Shown: positions 18,412-27,178 of the stretch, piece after piece
How the letters are laid out: each line of letters starts with the position of its first letter
How positions within the stretch are numbered: position 1 is the first letter of the stretch
NCBI RefSeq assembly: GCF_040702995.1
Contig: NZ_CP159992.1
Location: 444,501 to 508,500 of the forward strand
Source: Paenibacillus sp. AN1007
GTDB taxonomy: Bacteria > Bacillota > Bacilli > Paenibacillales > Paenibacillaceae
Reading direction: 5' to 3'
Length of the DNA: 64,000 nt
The notes under the pieces: generated by a model
What the model saw: only the letters and a program-made list of their open reading frames with translations
What the model was told of the DNA's origin: nothing
Databases searched by the model: none
Made by a program: the position numbers and the translations under genes

Positions 18412-19469
18412 CCGAGATGGCGTTTGGACATCCAGAGCACACCGCTTTTCAAAATACGAGGCACACGTCCCATCATGGACGTTTTGCCCATCAGCCCAAA
18501 TCCAGCCTTTTTGCCTAGCGCGCCGAGTGTGCCGCGAAGCTTCAGAGGCTGCGGATTGGGCTTTTCGCCTTTCCAGAGAGCATGCTGAATATGAGCGATC
18601 TGTTCACCCTGAACCTCTGCAGCCTGACCGCTTGGTGCATAAGGCACGCTGGCACAGTCACCGACGACATAAACATCGGTATACTCCGGAATTTGATAAT
18701 ATTCGTTTAATACGACACGGCCCTGAGGGTCCTTGGTTACATCAAGGTCTTGAACGACTTTGACAGGTTGGATGCCTGCCGTCCATACAACAGCATCGGT
18801 CTGAATCTGTTCATCGCGGTTGTAGATCGCGTTTGGCTCCACCCGTGAAATGGCGATATGTCCCCGGGCCTCAACCTGATGCTCGCTGAACCATTCGTGA
18901 ACATAAGCAGAGAGACGTTGAGGGAATGCAGATAATACGCGCTCACCGCGATCCAGGATACTAATATTCAGATCGGGTCTGCTTTCGCGCAATTCGGCAG
19001 CCATCTCAACACCACTCAAGCCACCGCCCACAATGTGAACATGTCCATAAGCCTTAACTTCATTAAGACGCAGATACGTCTCACGTGTTTTGCTGAAGCT
19101 TTGAATCGTGCAGCTGTATTCCTCGGCACCGGGTGTATTGTGAAAACGATCTGTACATCCCAGGCCAATCACGAGTTTGTCATATTCCAGAGGTTCCTGA
19201 CCTTCGAATTCAATCTGACGCTGCTCCAGATTAATGGCTGTAACCTCACCGAAACGGTGTGTTACTTTCTCATTTACCGGAAAATGGATACGCAGGTCGT
19301 AATCCGATACTGTTCCTGCTGCGAGTGCGTAATATTCGGTCTTTAATCCTTGAAAGGGGCTGCGGTCCACCAGTACAATTTGCGTATCTGACGGGATTTT
19401 ACCTTCCAGAAGTTCCTTGATGATCGTGAGGCCGCCATAACCGCCTCCAAGAATGACGAAATTTTTCAT
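18408..19469 (-). CDS. Type II NADH dehydrogenase-like flavoprotein (YutJ type)
   Basis: FAD/NAD(P)-binding oxidoreductase of the NDH-2 family, 353 aa. The N-terminal FAD motif is GGGYGG, the NAD motif VGGGLSGVEMA lies in the middle, and a late GDCAS motif completes the flavin site. It probably oxidises NADH at the membrane and reduces menaquinone. The start is the ATG at 19469, 9 nt after AAAGGA; an ATG at 19499 is less likely. Its end overlaps yuzB by 4 bp, so the two transcripts collide. Confidence 0.87.
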   Translation of the reverse strand: MKNFVILGGGYGGLTIIKELLEGKIPSDTQIVLVDRSPFQGLKTEYYALAAGTVSDYDLRIHFPVNEKVTHRFGEVTAINLEQRQIEFEGQEPLEYDKLVIGLGCTDRFHNTPGAEEYSCTIQSFSKTRETYLRLNEVKAYGHVHIVGGGLSGVEMAAELRESRPDLNISILDRGERVLSAFPQRLSAYVHEWFSEHQVEARGHIAISRVEPNAIYNRDEQIQTDAVVWTAGIQPVKVVQDLDVTKDPQGRVVLNEYYQIPEYTDVYVVGDCASVPYAPSGQAAEVQGEQIAHIQHALWKGEKPNPQPLKLRGTLGALGKKAGFGLMGKTSMMGRVPRILKSGVLWMSKRHLG

Positions 19470-19518
19470 GACTCGGCTTCCTTTCTGCATCAGTCCCATT
19501 GCTGGGACCTTAACCTGC

Positions 19519-19562
19519 GGAGCAGCTATGCCTTCACATAGCTGCTCCGTGTGTTGTTTTTA
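19519..19562 (+). terminator. Strong hairpin with T-tract on the plus strand
   Basis: Twelve-bp perfect stem GGAGCAGCTATG/CATAGCTGCTCC with a 6-nt loop, followed by GTGTGTTGTTTTTAGTTT. As a terminator it works only on the plus strand, where the only upstream gene is yuzB, which would then run antisense across the flavoprotein gene. On the minus strand it lies in the gap between mqnE and that gene. Confidence 0.55.
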
Positions 19563-19737
19563 GTTTCAAGTTAATTTAAATAATCAAGAATGAGACAATG
19601 AAAATTTTAAATATGAGATCACAGTTAAGCATCACTCTGTATAAAACGTCTCCCTGCTTGTAACAAAGTTTCGTTCTTTGATGAGTGATGCTTGTGCTGC
19701 TGTGACGTTTGCCTCGTATCGAAGCAATCGGTCAAGT

Positions 19738-20844
19738 CTATTCGTAAACTTGAATTTCATTGTAGAATGTATCACGTTCTACTGGAATACGTCCTGCACC
19801 TTTAATAAGCCATATGAGCTCTTTACGAGTAAGGCCTTCAGGTGTGAGAGCACCTGCGGCATGACTAATCCGTTCGCGAACAATCGTGCCATGTGCATCT
19901 GAAGCACCGAATCCAAGGGCAACTTGAGCCAGCTGTGGACCGATGTTAATGAAGTATGCTTTGATATGATCGATGTTATCCAGCATCAGTCGGCTGATCG
20001 CTATTGTTTTGAGATCCTCATAAGCCGAGTTGCGACGCATAATGCTTGCGTTTTTACTTTTTGGCTGCATGGAAAGCGGAATAAAGACCATGAATCCGTT
20101 GGTCTCGTCTTGCAGTTCACGAATCTGCACCATATGATTGACGCGGTCCTCATAGGATTCGATCGATCCATACAACATCGTCGTATGTGTACGCATGCCG
20201 AGTTCATGAGCTGTGCGGTGCACCTCAAGATAACGATCCACGTTGGCTTTGTCTACACGCATTTTTTTGCGATATTCATCCGAGAGAATCTCAGCGCCGC
20301 CACCAGTCAATGTTTTCAGACCTGCTTTCTGCAGCTCCTGCAGAACTTCTCTGATACTAAGTCCGCTAATCCGGGTGAAGAAATCAATCTCTGCCGCAGT
20401 GTAAGCTTTCAGCGTAACATCCGGATATTTCTCGTTTAAAGCACGCAGGGAATCGACATAATATTGAAAAGGAACATGGTTGTTGTGTCCACCTACGATA
20501 TGGAACTCACGCACGCCTGGATGAATATGCTGCTCCACATAGTCGATCATTTCCGGACCGGATAACGTATAAGAGCCTTCTTCGCCCTGGTCTTTGCGGA
20601 AATTACAAAATGCGCAGCGAGCTTCGCATACGTTGGTGAAATAAAGGCTCATGTTCTCGATGAAATAAACTTTCTTGCCGTTCTTCCGCAGATTGGCCTC
20701 ATTGGCCAGCTGGCCCAAAGTCAGCAGATCATCTGTTTGATACAGATACACGCCGTCTTCTACGCTCAGCCTTACGCCGTTCTGCACTTTCTCAACGATT
20801 TCAGCCATTCTTTTGTCGGTGAACGGTGTTACCAATGTAGACAT
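19738..20844 (-). CDS. mqnE: Aminofutalosine synthase
   Basis: Radical SAM enzyme of the futalosine route to menaquinone; it joins 3-enolpyruvylbenzoate-derived substrate and SAM to give aminofutalosine. The 4Fe-4S motif C73-x3-C77-x2-C80 is in CEARCAFCNF, and TGGGAEILSDEYRKKM is typical of MqnE/MqnC/CofH relatives. 368 aa is the normal size. An AACAGGAGGAAACAGC ribosome site precedes the ATG. No other mqn gene is in the window, so the pathway genes are scattered. MqnC is the nearest alternative but is less likely from the N-terminal pattern. Confidence 0.9.
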   Translation of the reverse strand: MSTLVTPFTDKRMAEIVEKVQNGVRLSVEDGVYLYQTDDLLTLGQLANEANLRKNGKKVYFIENMSLYFTNVCEARCAFCNFRKDQGEEGSYTLSGPEMIDYVEQHIHPGVREFHIVGGHNNHVPFQYYVDSLRALNEKYPDVTLKAYTAAEIDFFTRISGLSIREVLQELQKAGLKTLTGGGAEILSDEYRKKMRVDKANVDRYLEVHRTAHELGMRTHTTMLYGSIESYEDRVNHMVQIRELQDETNGFMVFIPLSMQPKSKNASIMRRNSAYEDLKTIAISRLMLDNIDHIKAYFINIGPQLAQVALGFGASDAHGTIVRERISHAAGALTPEGLTRKELIWLIKGAGRIPVERDTFYNEIQVYE

Positions 20845-21226
20845 GCTGTTTCCTCCTGTTCTTTACCGGAATTCGAGTTGTGGTGTGTTGAACCATTAAA
20901 CAGAAATACATAGCAAAGATGCGGTCAACTGCCGCCTTCCTGTGAAAGACTAACTCTTATTACCCGGTGCAGCGTGTGCTGCAATCGAAAAGTTTATTTT
21001 TTCAAAAGGAGTCAAAGTGACTCTATATGCATTGGGGACTGAGAACCAGTCTCGAAATGTGAAAAAAATTACAACTCCATATATGACCAACATCCGAATA
21101 AGTCATGACGAAATATTGACATTTTCAGTGAGACCACCTATCCATTATAAACCTCGTGCCGCAGGGGTTCAATACACTGGGAAGAAAAAGGAGTTCAGGG
21201 CGAACGCGGAAACGGGTAAACATAAC
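20845..21226. other. Intergenic region between mqnE and the HesB gene
   Basis: Holds the 5' leader of mqnE and, near the right end, the HesB promoter (listed separately). An 80-codon open frame on the plus strand at 21017-21259 has basic, low-complexity sequence, runs through that promoter and is probably not a gene. No RNA motif is recognised. Confidence 0.4.
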
Positions 21227-21255
21227 TTGAGCCCCTTGACGGGGTGGAGTATAAT
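21227..21255 (+). promoter_or_regulatory. Promoter of the HesB-family gene
   Basis: TTGAGC (21227-21232), 17 bp, TATAAT (21250-21255), about 38 nt before the start codon. The spacer contains CCCCTTGACGGGG, a small palindrome that could be an operator. Confidence 0.7.
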
Positions 21256-21292
21256 TTAAGTGTAGATTCAATGAAAAGGAGAGTGACCTGGC

Positions 21293-21649
21293 ATGATTAG
21301 TATCAGCGAAACGGCTGCAGACCGATTGAAAGAGATGCTTGCACAGCAAGAGACACCTGGAATGTTCCTGCGTCTAGGCGTAGCACCGGGCGGTTGTACC
21401 GGATTTTCGTACGCCATGGGCTTTGACGATAAAGAGTCCGATGAGGATATATATATGGACATTCAAGACATGAAAGTGGTTGTAGAGAAAGAAAATGTGA
21501 AATATTTGAATGGACTCGAGATTGATTTTGAAGAATCCGGCATGTCCGGCGGCTTCACCATCCATAACCCGAATGCGGTTGCGACATGCGGCTGCGGTTC
21601 ATCCTTCCGTACACGTGAAGAAGCGGGTGTACCGGATAAAGATTGTTAA
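21293..21649 (+). CDS. HesB/IscA-type iron-sulfur protein (YutM/ErpA-like)
   Basis: A-type carrier that accepts Fe-S clusters from a scaffold and inserts them into apo-proteins. The three conserved cysteines are in GGCTGF (near residue 35) and the late TCGCGSSF pair. A 17-residue tail ending in DKDC adds a fourth cysteine. 118 aa, good ribosome site AAAAGGAGAG. Single-gene unit with its own promoter and terminator. Confidence 0.92.
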   Translation: MISISETAADRLKEMLAQQETPGMFLRLGVAPGGCTGFSYAMGFDDKESDEDIYMDIQDMKVVVEKENVKYLNGLEIDFEESGMSGGFTIHNPNAVATCGCGSSFRTREEAGVPDKDC

Positions 21650-21715
21650 TCTGTTGTTTAGTGTGATTTCAGCGTGTTTGATGATCATCTAAAAGTAAAA
21701 AGGGTATAACGATTT

Positions 21716-21768
21716 AGGTGCATTTCCGGCGAAAAGGCTTCGCCAGGAAGTGTGCCTTTTTTATTTTT
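21716..21768 (+). terminator. Terminator after the HesB gene
   Basis: Long stem pairing AGGTGCATTTCCGGCGAA with TTCGCCAGGAAGTGTGCCT (a few wobbles), then TTTTTTATTTTT. Confidence 0.85.
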
Positions 21769-21774
21769 CTAGTA

Positions 21775-21804
21775 TTGACATTTTGTTCCATGGGCAGGTA
21801 TATT
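21775..21804 (+). promoter_or_regulatory. Promoter of the large amylase gene
   Basis: TTGACA (21775-21780), 18 bp, TATATT (21799-21804). The first operator begins 7 bp later, at the expected transcription start, so a bound repressor would block RNA polymerase. Confidence 0.75.
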
Positions 21805-21810
21805 ATTTTG

Positions 21811-21824
21811 TGCAAACGTTTGCA
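21811..21824. promoter_or_regulatory. LacI-family/cre-type operator O1
   Basis: Perfect 14-bp palindrome TGCAAACGTTTGCA with the central CG typical of LacI-family operators. It fits both the cre site of CcpA and the sites of maltose/starch repressors (MalR type). Confidence 0.85.
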
Positions 21825-21907
21825 ATATATAAGATGCATGCAGCACTTTAGATCAGAAATGCAGCGGAAAAACATAGTTATATAAGGTGTTTAATTCTCT
21901 CTATTAA

Positions 21908-21921
21908 TGCAAACGTTTGTT
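21908..21921. promoter_or_regulatory. LacI-family/cre-type operator O2
   Basis: TGCAAACGTTTGTT, identical to O1 except for the last two bases, 97 bp downstream and inside the long 5' leader. Two such sites suggest cooperative binding, looping or a roadblock. Confidence 0.8.
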
Positions 21922-22097
21922 CAAGAGGAACTCTTTGTTTAGACGGCACGAGATTGTAGTTTGTTTCACGCAGGATTCCAGAGGAGAGGAGGCACGAGAG
22001 CAGGCTTATTTTCAAATTCAAACAAAGGGTTCTAATAACTTTCAAATGAATTACAATTCACGGTCCCCACAGGGGCAACAGATGAGGGAGGAAAAAC

Positions 22098-25000
22098 ATG
22101 AAGCTTGTGCGCAGACTTGGCGCATTCCTGTTGGCATTATCCATCGTCATTTCCACACAACCCGCAGCAGCTTATGCCGAAATCTCCGCTTCCCATGTGT
22201 ACCATAACCATATGCCGAATTTCTGGGCTTACTACGACACATCCAAGTATGCTTCCACACCTGTAGGATCACCGATTCGATACACCTATGACGGGCAGGT
22301 TATTGATCTGAAAAAGAACCCTCCGGCAGCCTATCCCTATTTTCTGCCTGGTGGTGCACCGATGCCGCATGATGATCTAGTCGACTATTATACCCATCAT
22401 GCCAAAACCGGAGCCTATCTCAGCTGGCCCTGGCAGACAGCAGGCGATTTGAAAAACAACCATCCCGCCGCAGGCATGCAGGTAACGATGTCAGGCTCCC
22501 TACTGAACAATGTGGACAGTTTTATGTATACCAATAATGTAAACGGTTACAACGATAAAGCTTGGGGAGCACCCTGGAAGAACGCGTACAATAACTTGAA
22601 AACGACCAATGGAGAGCGGACGATGGACCTTGTTCATTTTTCCGGGCATCACTCCATGGGACCACTCGCCGGCAACGAATATTTGCTCAAGGACTTGATA
22701 TACCAAAATGCCGTCATGGCTCAACCCTTTTTCCTGGGGGACAGCTTTAAGTCTTCCAAAGGCTTCTTCCCGACCGAGCTTGGCTTCTCGGAACGCATTA
22801 TTCCGGTTCTGGATCAGCTTGGCATTGAGTGGTCTGTGATTGGCAACAATCACTTTTCGCGTACGCTCAAGGACTATCCGCTGTTAAACGATCCAGGCAA
22901 GGATACGATGGTATCTCCACCAAACCGTGCCGATCTGCAAAACACCAGCGATGTTGGATCATGGGTGTCTGCACCGATGTTTAACGAAAAACAGGTGGTG
23001 TACAACAAGTACCCCTTTGCATCCACACCACACTGGGTACGGCATGTGAATCCCGAAACCGGAGCAGAGAAGAAGATTGTTGGCATTCCTGCAGCTCAAG
23101 CGGAATCGTGGGAAGAAGGGTATCAAGGATCGGTAAAGGCAGATGCACTCAAACCATTTGAAGGGCTGGTGGATCAGAAGCAGTTTTTTGTCATTGCCCA
23201 TGACGGAGATAACTCTTCAGGACGTGCAGGCTCTGAGGACACCTGGCGCAATGCAGGGAATGTGACCTATGCACAGCCCGGGGTAAAAGGAGAAAGTATC
23301 AACGAATATCTGCGTACCAATACGCCCAAAGCCGAGGATGTAGTCCATGTGCAGGATGGCTCCTGGATTGACACGCGTGACTCTTCCTCTGATCCGACAT
23401 GGTATCACTGGCGTCTTCCTTTTGGCATCTGGAAAGGACAGTTTGATGCGTTCAACAAGGCCACGGGCCTTAATCTGGAGCCGAAGAAGAATCTGGACGG
23501 GGTTCAGGAAGGCATGACGGTATCCTTTGAATACGGTTATCACTATCTGGAGCGTAATTTTGCGTTGGAGCAGGCAGCGCTGAATTATGCAAAGACAGCC
23601 GAGCAGATGTGGCTGGATGCCAACCCGAACCATTGGAAGCCAAGCACTGCGCTGGATCGGGAGATCACCTATGAAGGCAATCAGCTGAATCCGTGGATGA
23701 TGGCATACCCCTTCAAGGGAGACCCGGCGAACAATTACAAGGGCGGGGCGAATCCGGCAGAGCTGAGCTGGTACTTCCTGCTGCCTGCGCTGGATTCGGG
23801 TTTCGGATATTATGATGAAAATGTGGATGACGGCGTGAAGCCGACACTGTCGTTTAATCAATCCCTGTTTTTCTCCAAACCGTATGTAGAAGGACAGCTA
23901 TCCAAGGATCGCACAGGCCCGTCGGTTTGGTGGCCGCAGCGTTATCCTTACAATCCAGGCAGTGCTAATGTCAGCAAGGCAGAAGGCTGGACGCTTCATT
24001 ATTTTGACAATACGTTTGGTATCTACACCTATGCTTATGACGTGAGTGGGATTAGCGATATCAAGGTGAAGGTGCGGACTCATCGGGATAAACAGGCGGA
24101 TGCAAAGGATAACACGTTCCGTGTATATGATCCGGCAGCGCTCAAAGCCAAGGGTGTAACCAACATTGATCCGGCCAAAGTGAGCCCTTGGCAGGAATAT
24201 TCGATGATCAAACGTGATTTGAAGCCTGACATCAATGGGGTGGCTTGGCAGCCAAGCAGCACAGATATGTTTAAACGTGTACCTGCTCAAGAAATTGGAG
24301 ATATGTATTATACCTATTTCAACGATTTCCGGGATCAGCTGGTCGACTATTATATCGAGGCGGTAGACGGTAACGGCAATGTGACTCGCAGTGAAATTCA
24401 GACGGTATATGTAGGTACGGGAAAATACAAGAAAGATGCCTCCGGTAAAGTGGTAGAGGACGCAAACGGAACAATCCAGGGAACACACCCGTTCCTCGTG
24501 GTGGATCAGACGCCGCCTTCGGCCCCAGCCGGTGTCAAAGCCGCACGCGTAACGGATCGAAGTGTTACTCTCCAGTGGACAGCTTCCACCGATAACGTGG
24601 GTGTGGAGGGATATGACATTTATCGGGACGGCACCAAAGTGGGCAGTTCGCAGACGACGGAGTACACAGATCGCGGACTTGAACCGGCAAAAACATACAC
24701 GTACAAGATCCAAGCAAGAGACAAGGCAAATAACGTCTCTGCTGCCAGTAAAACTTTGGAAGTGCAGACACTCGTCGCAGATATCGAACCGCCGACAGCA
24801 CCAACCAATGTGGTATCCCCAAGTTCAACCTCATCCGCTGTAACCTTGGAGTGGTCAGCGAGTCAGGATAACTACGGCGTTGCGAGATATGATATCTACC
24901 GTGACGGAAGCAAGGTTGGAGAGTCAACCCAGTTGACGTATACCGATACATCTCTTGCTCCCGCAGCAAGTTATGTATACTTCATCAAAGCAGTGGACGC

Positions 25001-25997
25001 TGCAGGCAATGTTTCGGCATCCAGTGAGCCGATTACGGTGAAGACCAAGGAAGGCAATGTCGTCACCATTTATTACAAACAGGGTTATACCAATCCGTAC
25101 ATCCATTATCGTCCGACGGGCGGGACGTGGACGACGGCTCCGGGTGTGAAAATGCCAGCAGCCGAAGTGGCAGGTTACACTAAAATGACAGTGAATGTAG
25201 GCACAGCTGCGGGGCTGGAGGCAGTTTTTAACAATGGCAGCGGGACATGGGATAACAACGGAGGGAAAAACTATCAGTTTCCGCTGGGGGTAAGCACCTT
25301 TAATGGAGGCGTCATCACCCAAGGTGCACCACAAGCAGATACGACTCCGCCAAGCGTACCGGCAAATCTGACGGTAACCTCGAAGGCTTCTGATCGTGTG
25401 GCGCTGGCTTGGAATCCTTCAACGGATAATACAAGTGTGACGGGATACGAAGTATTTCGGGATGGCGTCAAAATTGGCATAAGTCCCACACCTGCATATA
25501 CGGATACCGGATTGAAGGCTGCAGCGTCCTATATGTATCATGTTATTGCGTATGATGCAGCGCAGAACAAATCGGCGGCAAGCACGGAACTACGTGTGAC
25601 GACGGATGAAGCACCAAAAAGCAGCAGTGTCACTGTCTATTATAAGCAGGGTTATACACAACCCAACATTCATTACCGCCCGGTGGGCGGCATATGGACG
25701 ATACCTCCAGGTGTGCCAATTCCACCGTCCGAACTGCCCGGTTATCATAAAATTACAGTGGATGTAGGCACAGCTGCCGGACTGGAGGCCGTTTTCAACA
25801 ACGGAAGCGGTATCTGGGATAACAATGGGGGAAGAAACTATATATTCCCTCTGGGAGTAAGCACTTATCATGGGGGTGTCATCACCCCGGGAGCCCCTGA
25901 GGGAGCAGCTTCAAGTACGGGGGACAGCCTCTCGGCCTTTTTACCCGTGGAATTCACTTATTTCTCACCTTGGAAGATGGGACGCAAGAGCGCCTGA
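22098..25997 (+). CDS. Secreted multidomain GH119-like alpha-amylase with FN3 and CBM25 domains
   Basis: Extracellular starch-degrading enzyme, 1299 aa. A signal peptide (cleavage after about residue 27) leads into a catalytic region with HNHMP (residues 36-40, compare HQP of GH57), E227 in FPTELGFSE and D369 in HDGDN. These two correspond, with a constant offset of four, to the nucleophile and acid/base that I recall proposed for the GH119 enzyme IgtZ of Bacillus circulans. Then come FN3 (about 803-893), FN3 (894-986), CBM25-like (987-1078), FN3 (1080-1172) and CBM25-like (1176-1265). The start lies behind AGGGAGGAAAAAC. Expression is probably repressed through O1/O2. The family call rests on memory of architecture. 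Confidence 0.8.
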   Translation: MKLVRRLGAFLLALSIVISTQPAAAYAEISASHVYHNHMPNFWAYYDTSKYASTPVGSPIRYTYDGQVIDLKKNPPAAYPYFLPGGAPMPHDDLVDYYTHHAKTGAYLSWPWQTAGDLKNNHPAAGMQVTMSGSLLNNVDSFMYTNNVNGYNDKAWGAPWKNAYNNLKTTNGERTMDLVHFSGHHSMGPLAGNEYLLKDLIYQNAVMAQPFFLGDSFKSSKGFFPTELGFSERIIPVLDQLGIEWSVIGNNHFSRTLKDYPLLNDPGKDTMVSPPNRADLQNTSDVGSWVSAPMFNEKQVVYNKYPFASTPHWVRHVNPETGAEKKIVGIPAAQAESWEEGYQGSVKADALKPFEGLVDQKQFFVIAHDGDNSSGRAGSEDTWRNAGNVTYAQPGVKGESINEYLRTNTPKAEDVVHVQDGSWIDTRDSSSDPTWYHWRLPFGIWKGQFDAFNKATGLNLEPKKNLDGVQEGMTVSFEYGYHYLERNFALEQAALNYAKTAEQMWLDANPNHWKPSTALDREITYEGNQLNPWMMAYPFKGDPANNYKGGANPAELSWYFLLPALDSGFGYYDENVDDGVKPTLSFNQSLFFSKPYVEGQLSKDRTGPSVWWPQRYPYNPGSANVSKAEGWTLHYFDNTFGIYTYAYDVSGISDIKVKVRTHRDKQADAKDNTFRVYDPAALKAKGVTNIDPAKVSPWQEYSMIKRDLKPDINGVAWQPSSTDMFKRVPAQEIGDMYYTYFNDFRDQLVDYYIEAVDGNGNVTRSEIQTVYVGTGKYKKDASGKVVEDANGTIQGTHPFLVVDQTPPSAPAGVKAARVTDRSVTLQWTASTDNVGVEGYDIYRDGTKVGSSQTTEYTDRGLEPAKTYTYKIQARDKANNVSAASKTLEVQTLVADIEPPTAPTNVVSPSSTSSAVTLEWSASQDNYGVARYDIYRDGSKVGESTQLTYTDTSLAPAASYVYFIKAVDAAGNVSASSEPITVKTKEGNVVTIYYKQGYTNPYIHYRPTGGTWTTAPGVKMPAAEVAGYTKMTVNVGTAAGLEAVFNNGSGTWDNNGGKNYQFPLGVSTFNGGVITQGAPQADTTPPSVPANLTVTSKASDRVALAWNPSTDNTSVTGYEVFRDGVKIGISPTPAYTDTGLKAAASYMYHVIAYDAAQNKSAASTELRVTTDEAPKSSSVTVYYKQGYTQPNIHYRPVGGIWTIPPGVPIPPSELPGYHKITVDVGTAAGLEAVFNNGSGIWDNNGGRNYIFPLGVSTYHGGVITPGAPEGAASSTGDSLSAFLPVEFTYFSPWKMGRKSA

Positions 25998-26087
25998 ATG
26001 GGAGGAGCAGGATCAAGAAGGCTGGAAATTCTAATTTATACGAATGCCTCAAACTGCAGTTCAGAAGATTGGATTGGAAAAAATAGA

Positions 26088-26122
26088 GTGCTCTGTTCAG
26101 GTGATGAACAGGGCCTTTCTAC
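26088..26122 (+). terminator. Terminator after the amylase gene
   Basis: Arms GCTCTGTTC and GAACAGGGC with a 7-nt loop, then CTTTCT and a nearby TTTTT. Confidence 0.75.
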
Positions 26123-26222
26123 TCTTTTTACCAGAGTTTGATCCAAAGCATGACCCATGTTTTTCATTTTGATCTTAAACATAATCCTGCAGTGCAGCTT
26201 TTCTACATAAAAGAAGAACATG

Positions 26223-26255
26223 TTGACAAGTTTAGTTGTAACTATTATAGTTACA
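26223..26255 (+). promoter_or_regulatory. Promoter with palindromic operator over the -10
   Basis: TTGACA (26223-26228), 17 bp, TATAGT (26246-26251). A palindrome TGTAACTATTATAGTTACA (26237-26255, perfect 8-bp arms around TTA) covers the -10. Such sites are typical of MarR or HxlR (DUF24) repressors that sense quinones, aldehydes or oxidants. No such regulator gene lies nearby. Confidence 0.7.
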
Positions 26256-26323
26256 TTATAGAGTTTAGGAGAACGTTCCTAGCCCAAAAAGAAACAAACT
26301 TTTACATCGGAGGAGAGATTTTA

Positions 26324-26965
26324 ATGAAGATCGGAATTATTGGTGCAGCAGGTAAAGCAGGTAGTGTCATTTTAAAAGAAGCAGCAGACCGCGGACACGA
26401 GGTAACCGCTATTGTGCGCAATGCATCCAAATTGGAAGACAAGAGCCTGAAGGTGCTGGAGAAAGATGTGTTTGACCTTACTGCAGAGGATGTTCGAGGT
26501 TTTGACGTTGTTGTTAATGCATTTGGCGCACCAGCGGGCAAAGAAAACCTGCATGTGGAAGTGGGACAAGCTCTCATCAACATTCTGAAAGATACTCCAA
26601 ACACGCGTCTGATCGTTGTGGGCGGCGCAGGAAGCTTGTTCACGGATGAGTCCAAAACACTACGTGTTGTTGATTCTCCAGGTTTCCCTGATGCGTACAA
26701 AGCAACAGCCTCCAACCAGAGCAAAAACCTGCAGGACCTGCAAGCGTCCTCCGGCATTCAATGGACGTTTCTCAGCCCGGCTGGATTCTTCAATCCGGAA
26801 GGCGTGCGTACGGGTAAGTATCAGTCAGGCAGTGATGTGATTATGGTGAACAGTGAAGGCAACAGCTATATCAGCTATGCTGATTATGCGATTGCACTTG
26901 TGGACGAGATCGAGAATTCACAGCACATAAATGAACGCTTTACTGTAGTTGGCGAAGCGAAGTAA
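26324..26965 (+). CDS. NAD(P)-binding NmrA/SDR-like protein (YwnB type)
   Basis: Atypical short-chain dehydrogenase of 213 aa with an N-terminal GAAGKAG dinucleotide-binding motif, KIGIIGAAGKAGSVI. The VVNAFGAP and VVGGAGSLF strands and the SPAGFFNPEG region match the NAD(P)H-binding NmrA-like group, many of which are stress- or quinone-induced reductases. The start is ATG 26324 behind CGGAGGAGAG; the longer frame from 26138 runs through the promoter. Monocistronic with terminator. Substrate unknown. Confidence 0.85.
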   Translation: MKIGIIGAAGKAGSVILKEAADRGHEVTAIVRNASKLEDKSLKVLEKDVFDLTAEDVRGFDVVVNAFGAPAGKENLHVEVGQALINILKDTPNTRLIVVGGAGSLFTDESKTLRVVDSPGFPDAYKATASNQSKNLQDLQASSGIQWTFLSPAGFFNPEGVRTGKYQSGSDVIMVNSEGNSYISYADYAIALVDEIENSQHINERFTVVGEAK

Positions 26966-26999
26966 GATATTAGTACTAAGTGCTGCACAAACGAACAAA

Positions 27000-27041
27000 C
27001 AAACGGACACTGAGCTTAGATAAACAGTGTCCGTTTTTGTT
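27000..27041 (+). terminator. Terminator after the NmrA-like gene
   Basis: Perfect stem AAACGGACACTG/CAGTGTCCGTTT, 12-nt loop, TTTTTG tail. Confidence 0.9.
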
Positions 27042-27178
27042 GATTTGAAATTGTAACGGACGGCCCATAGACATGGATTAACAGCTCCTGGCAATCCATG
27101 TTGAATGATCGAAGAGACCAGTACAAAGAGACAAATGTAAATACAGCATATAACATTTTACTTCAAGGCAGTGGATAT

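Noticed and set aside
21017..21259. 80-codon plus-strand open frame upstream of the HesB gene
   Set aside because: Runs through the HesB promoter, lacks family features and has a composition unlike its neighbours.
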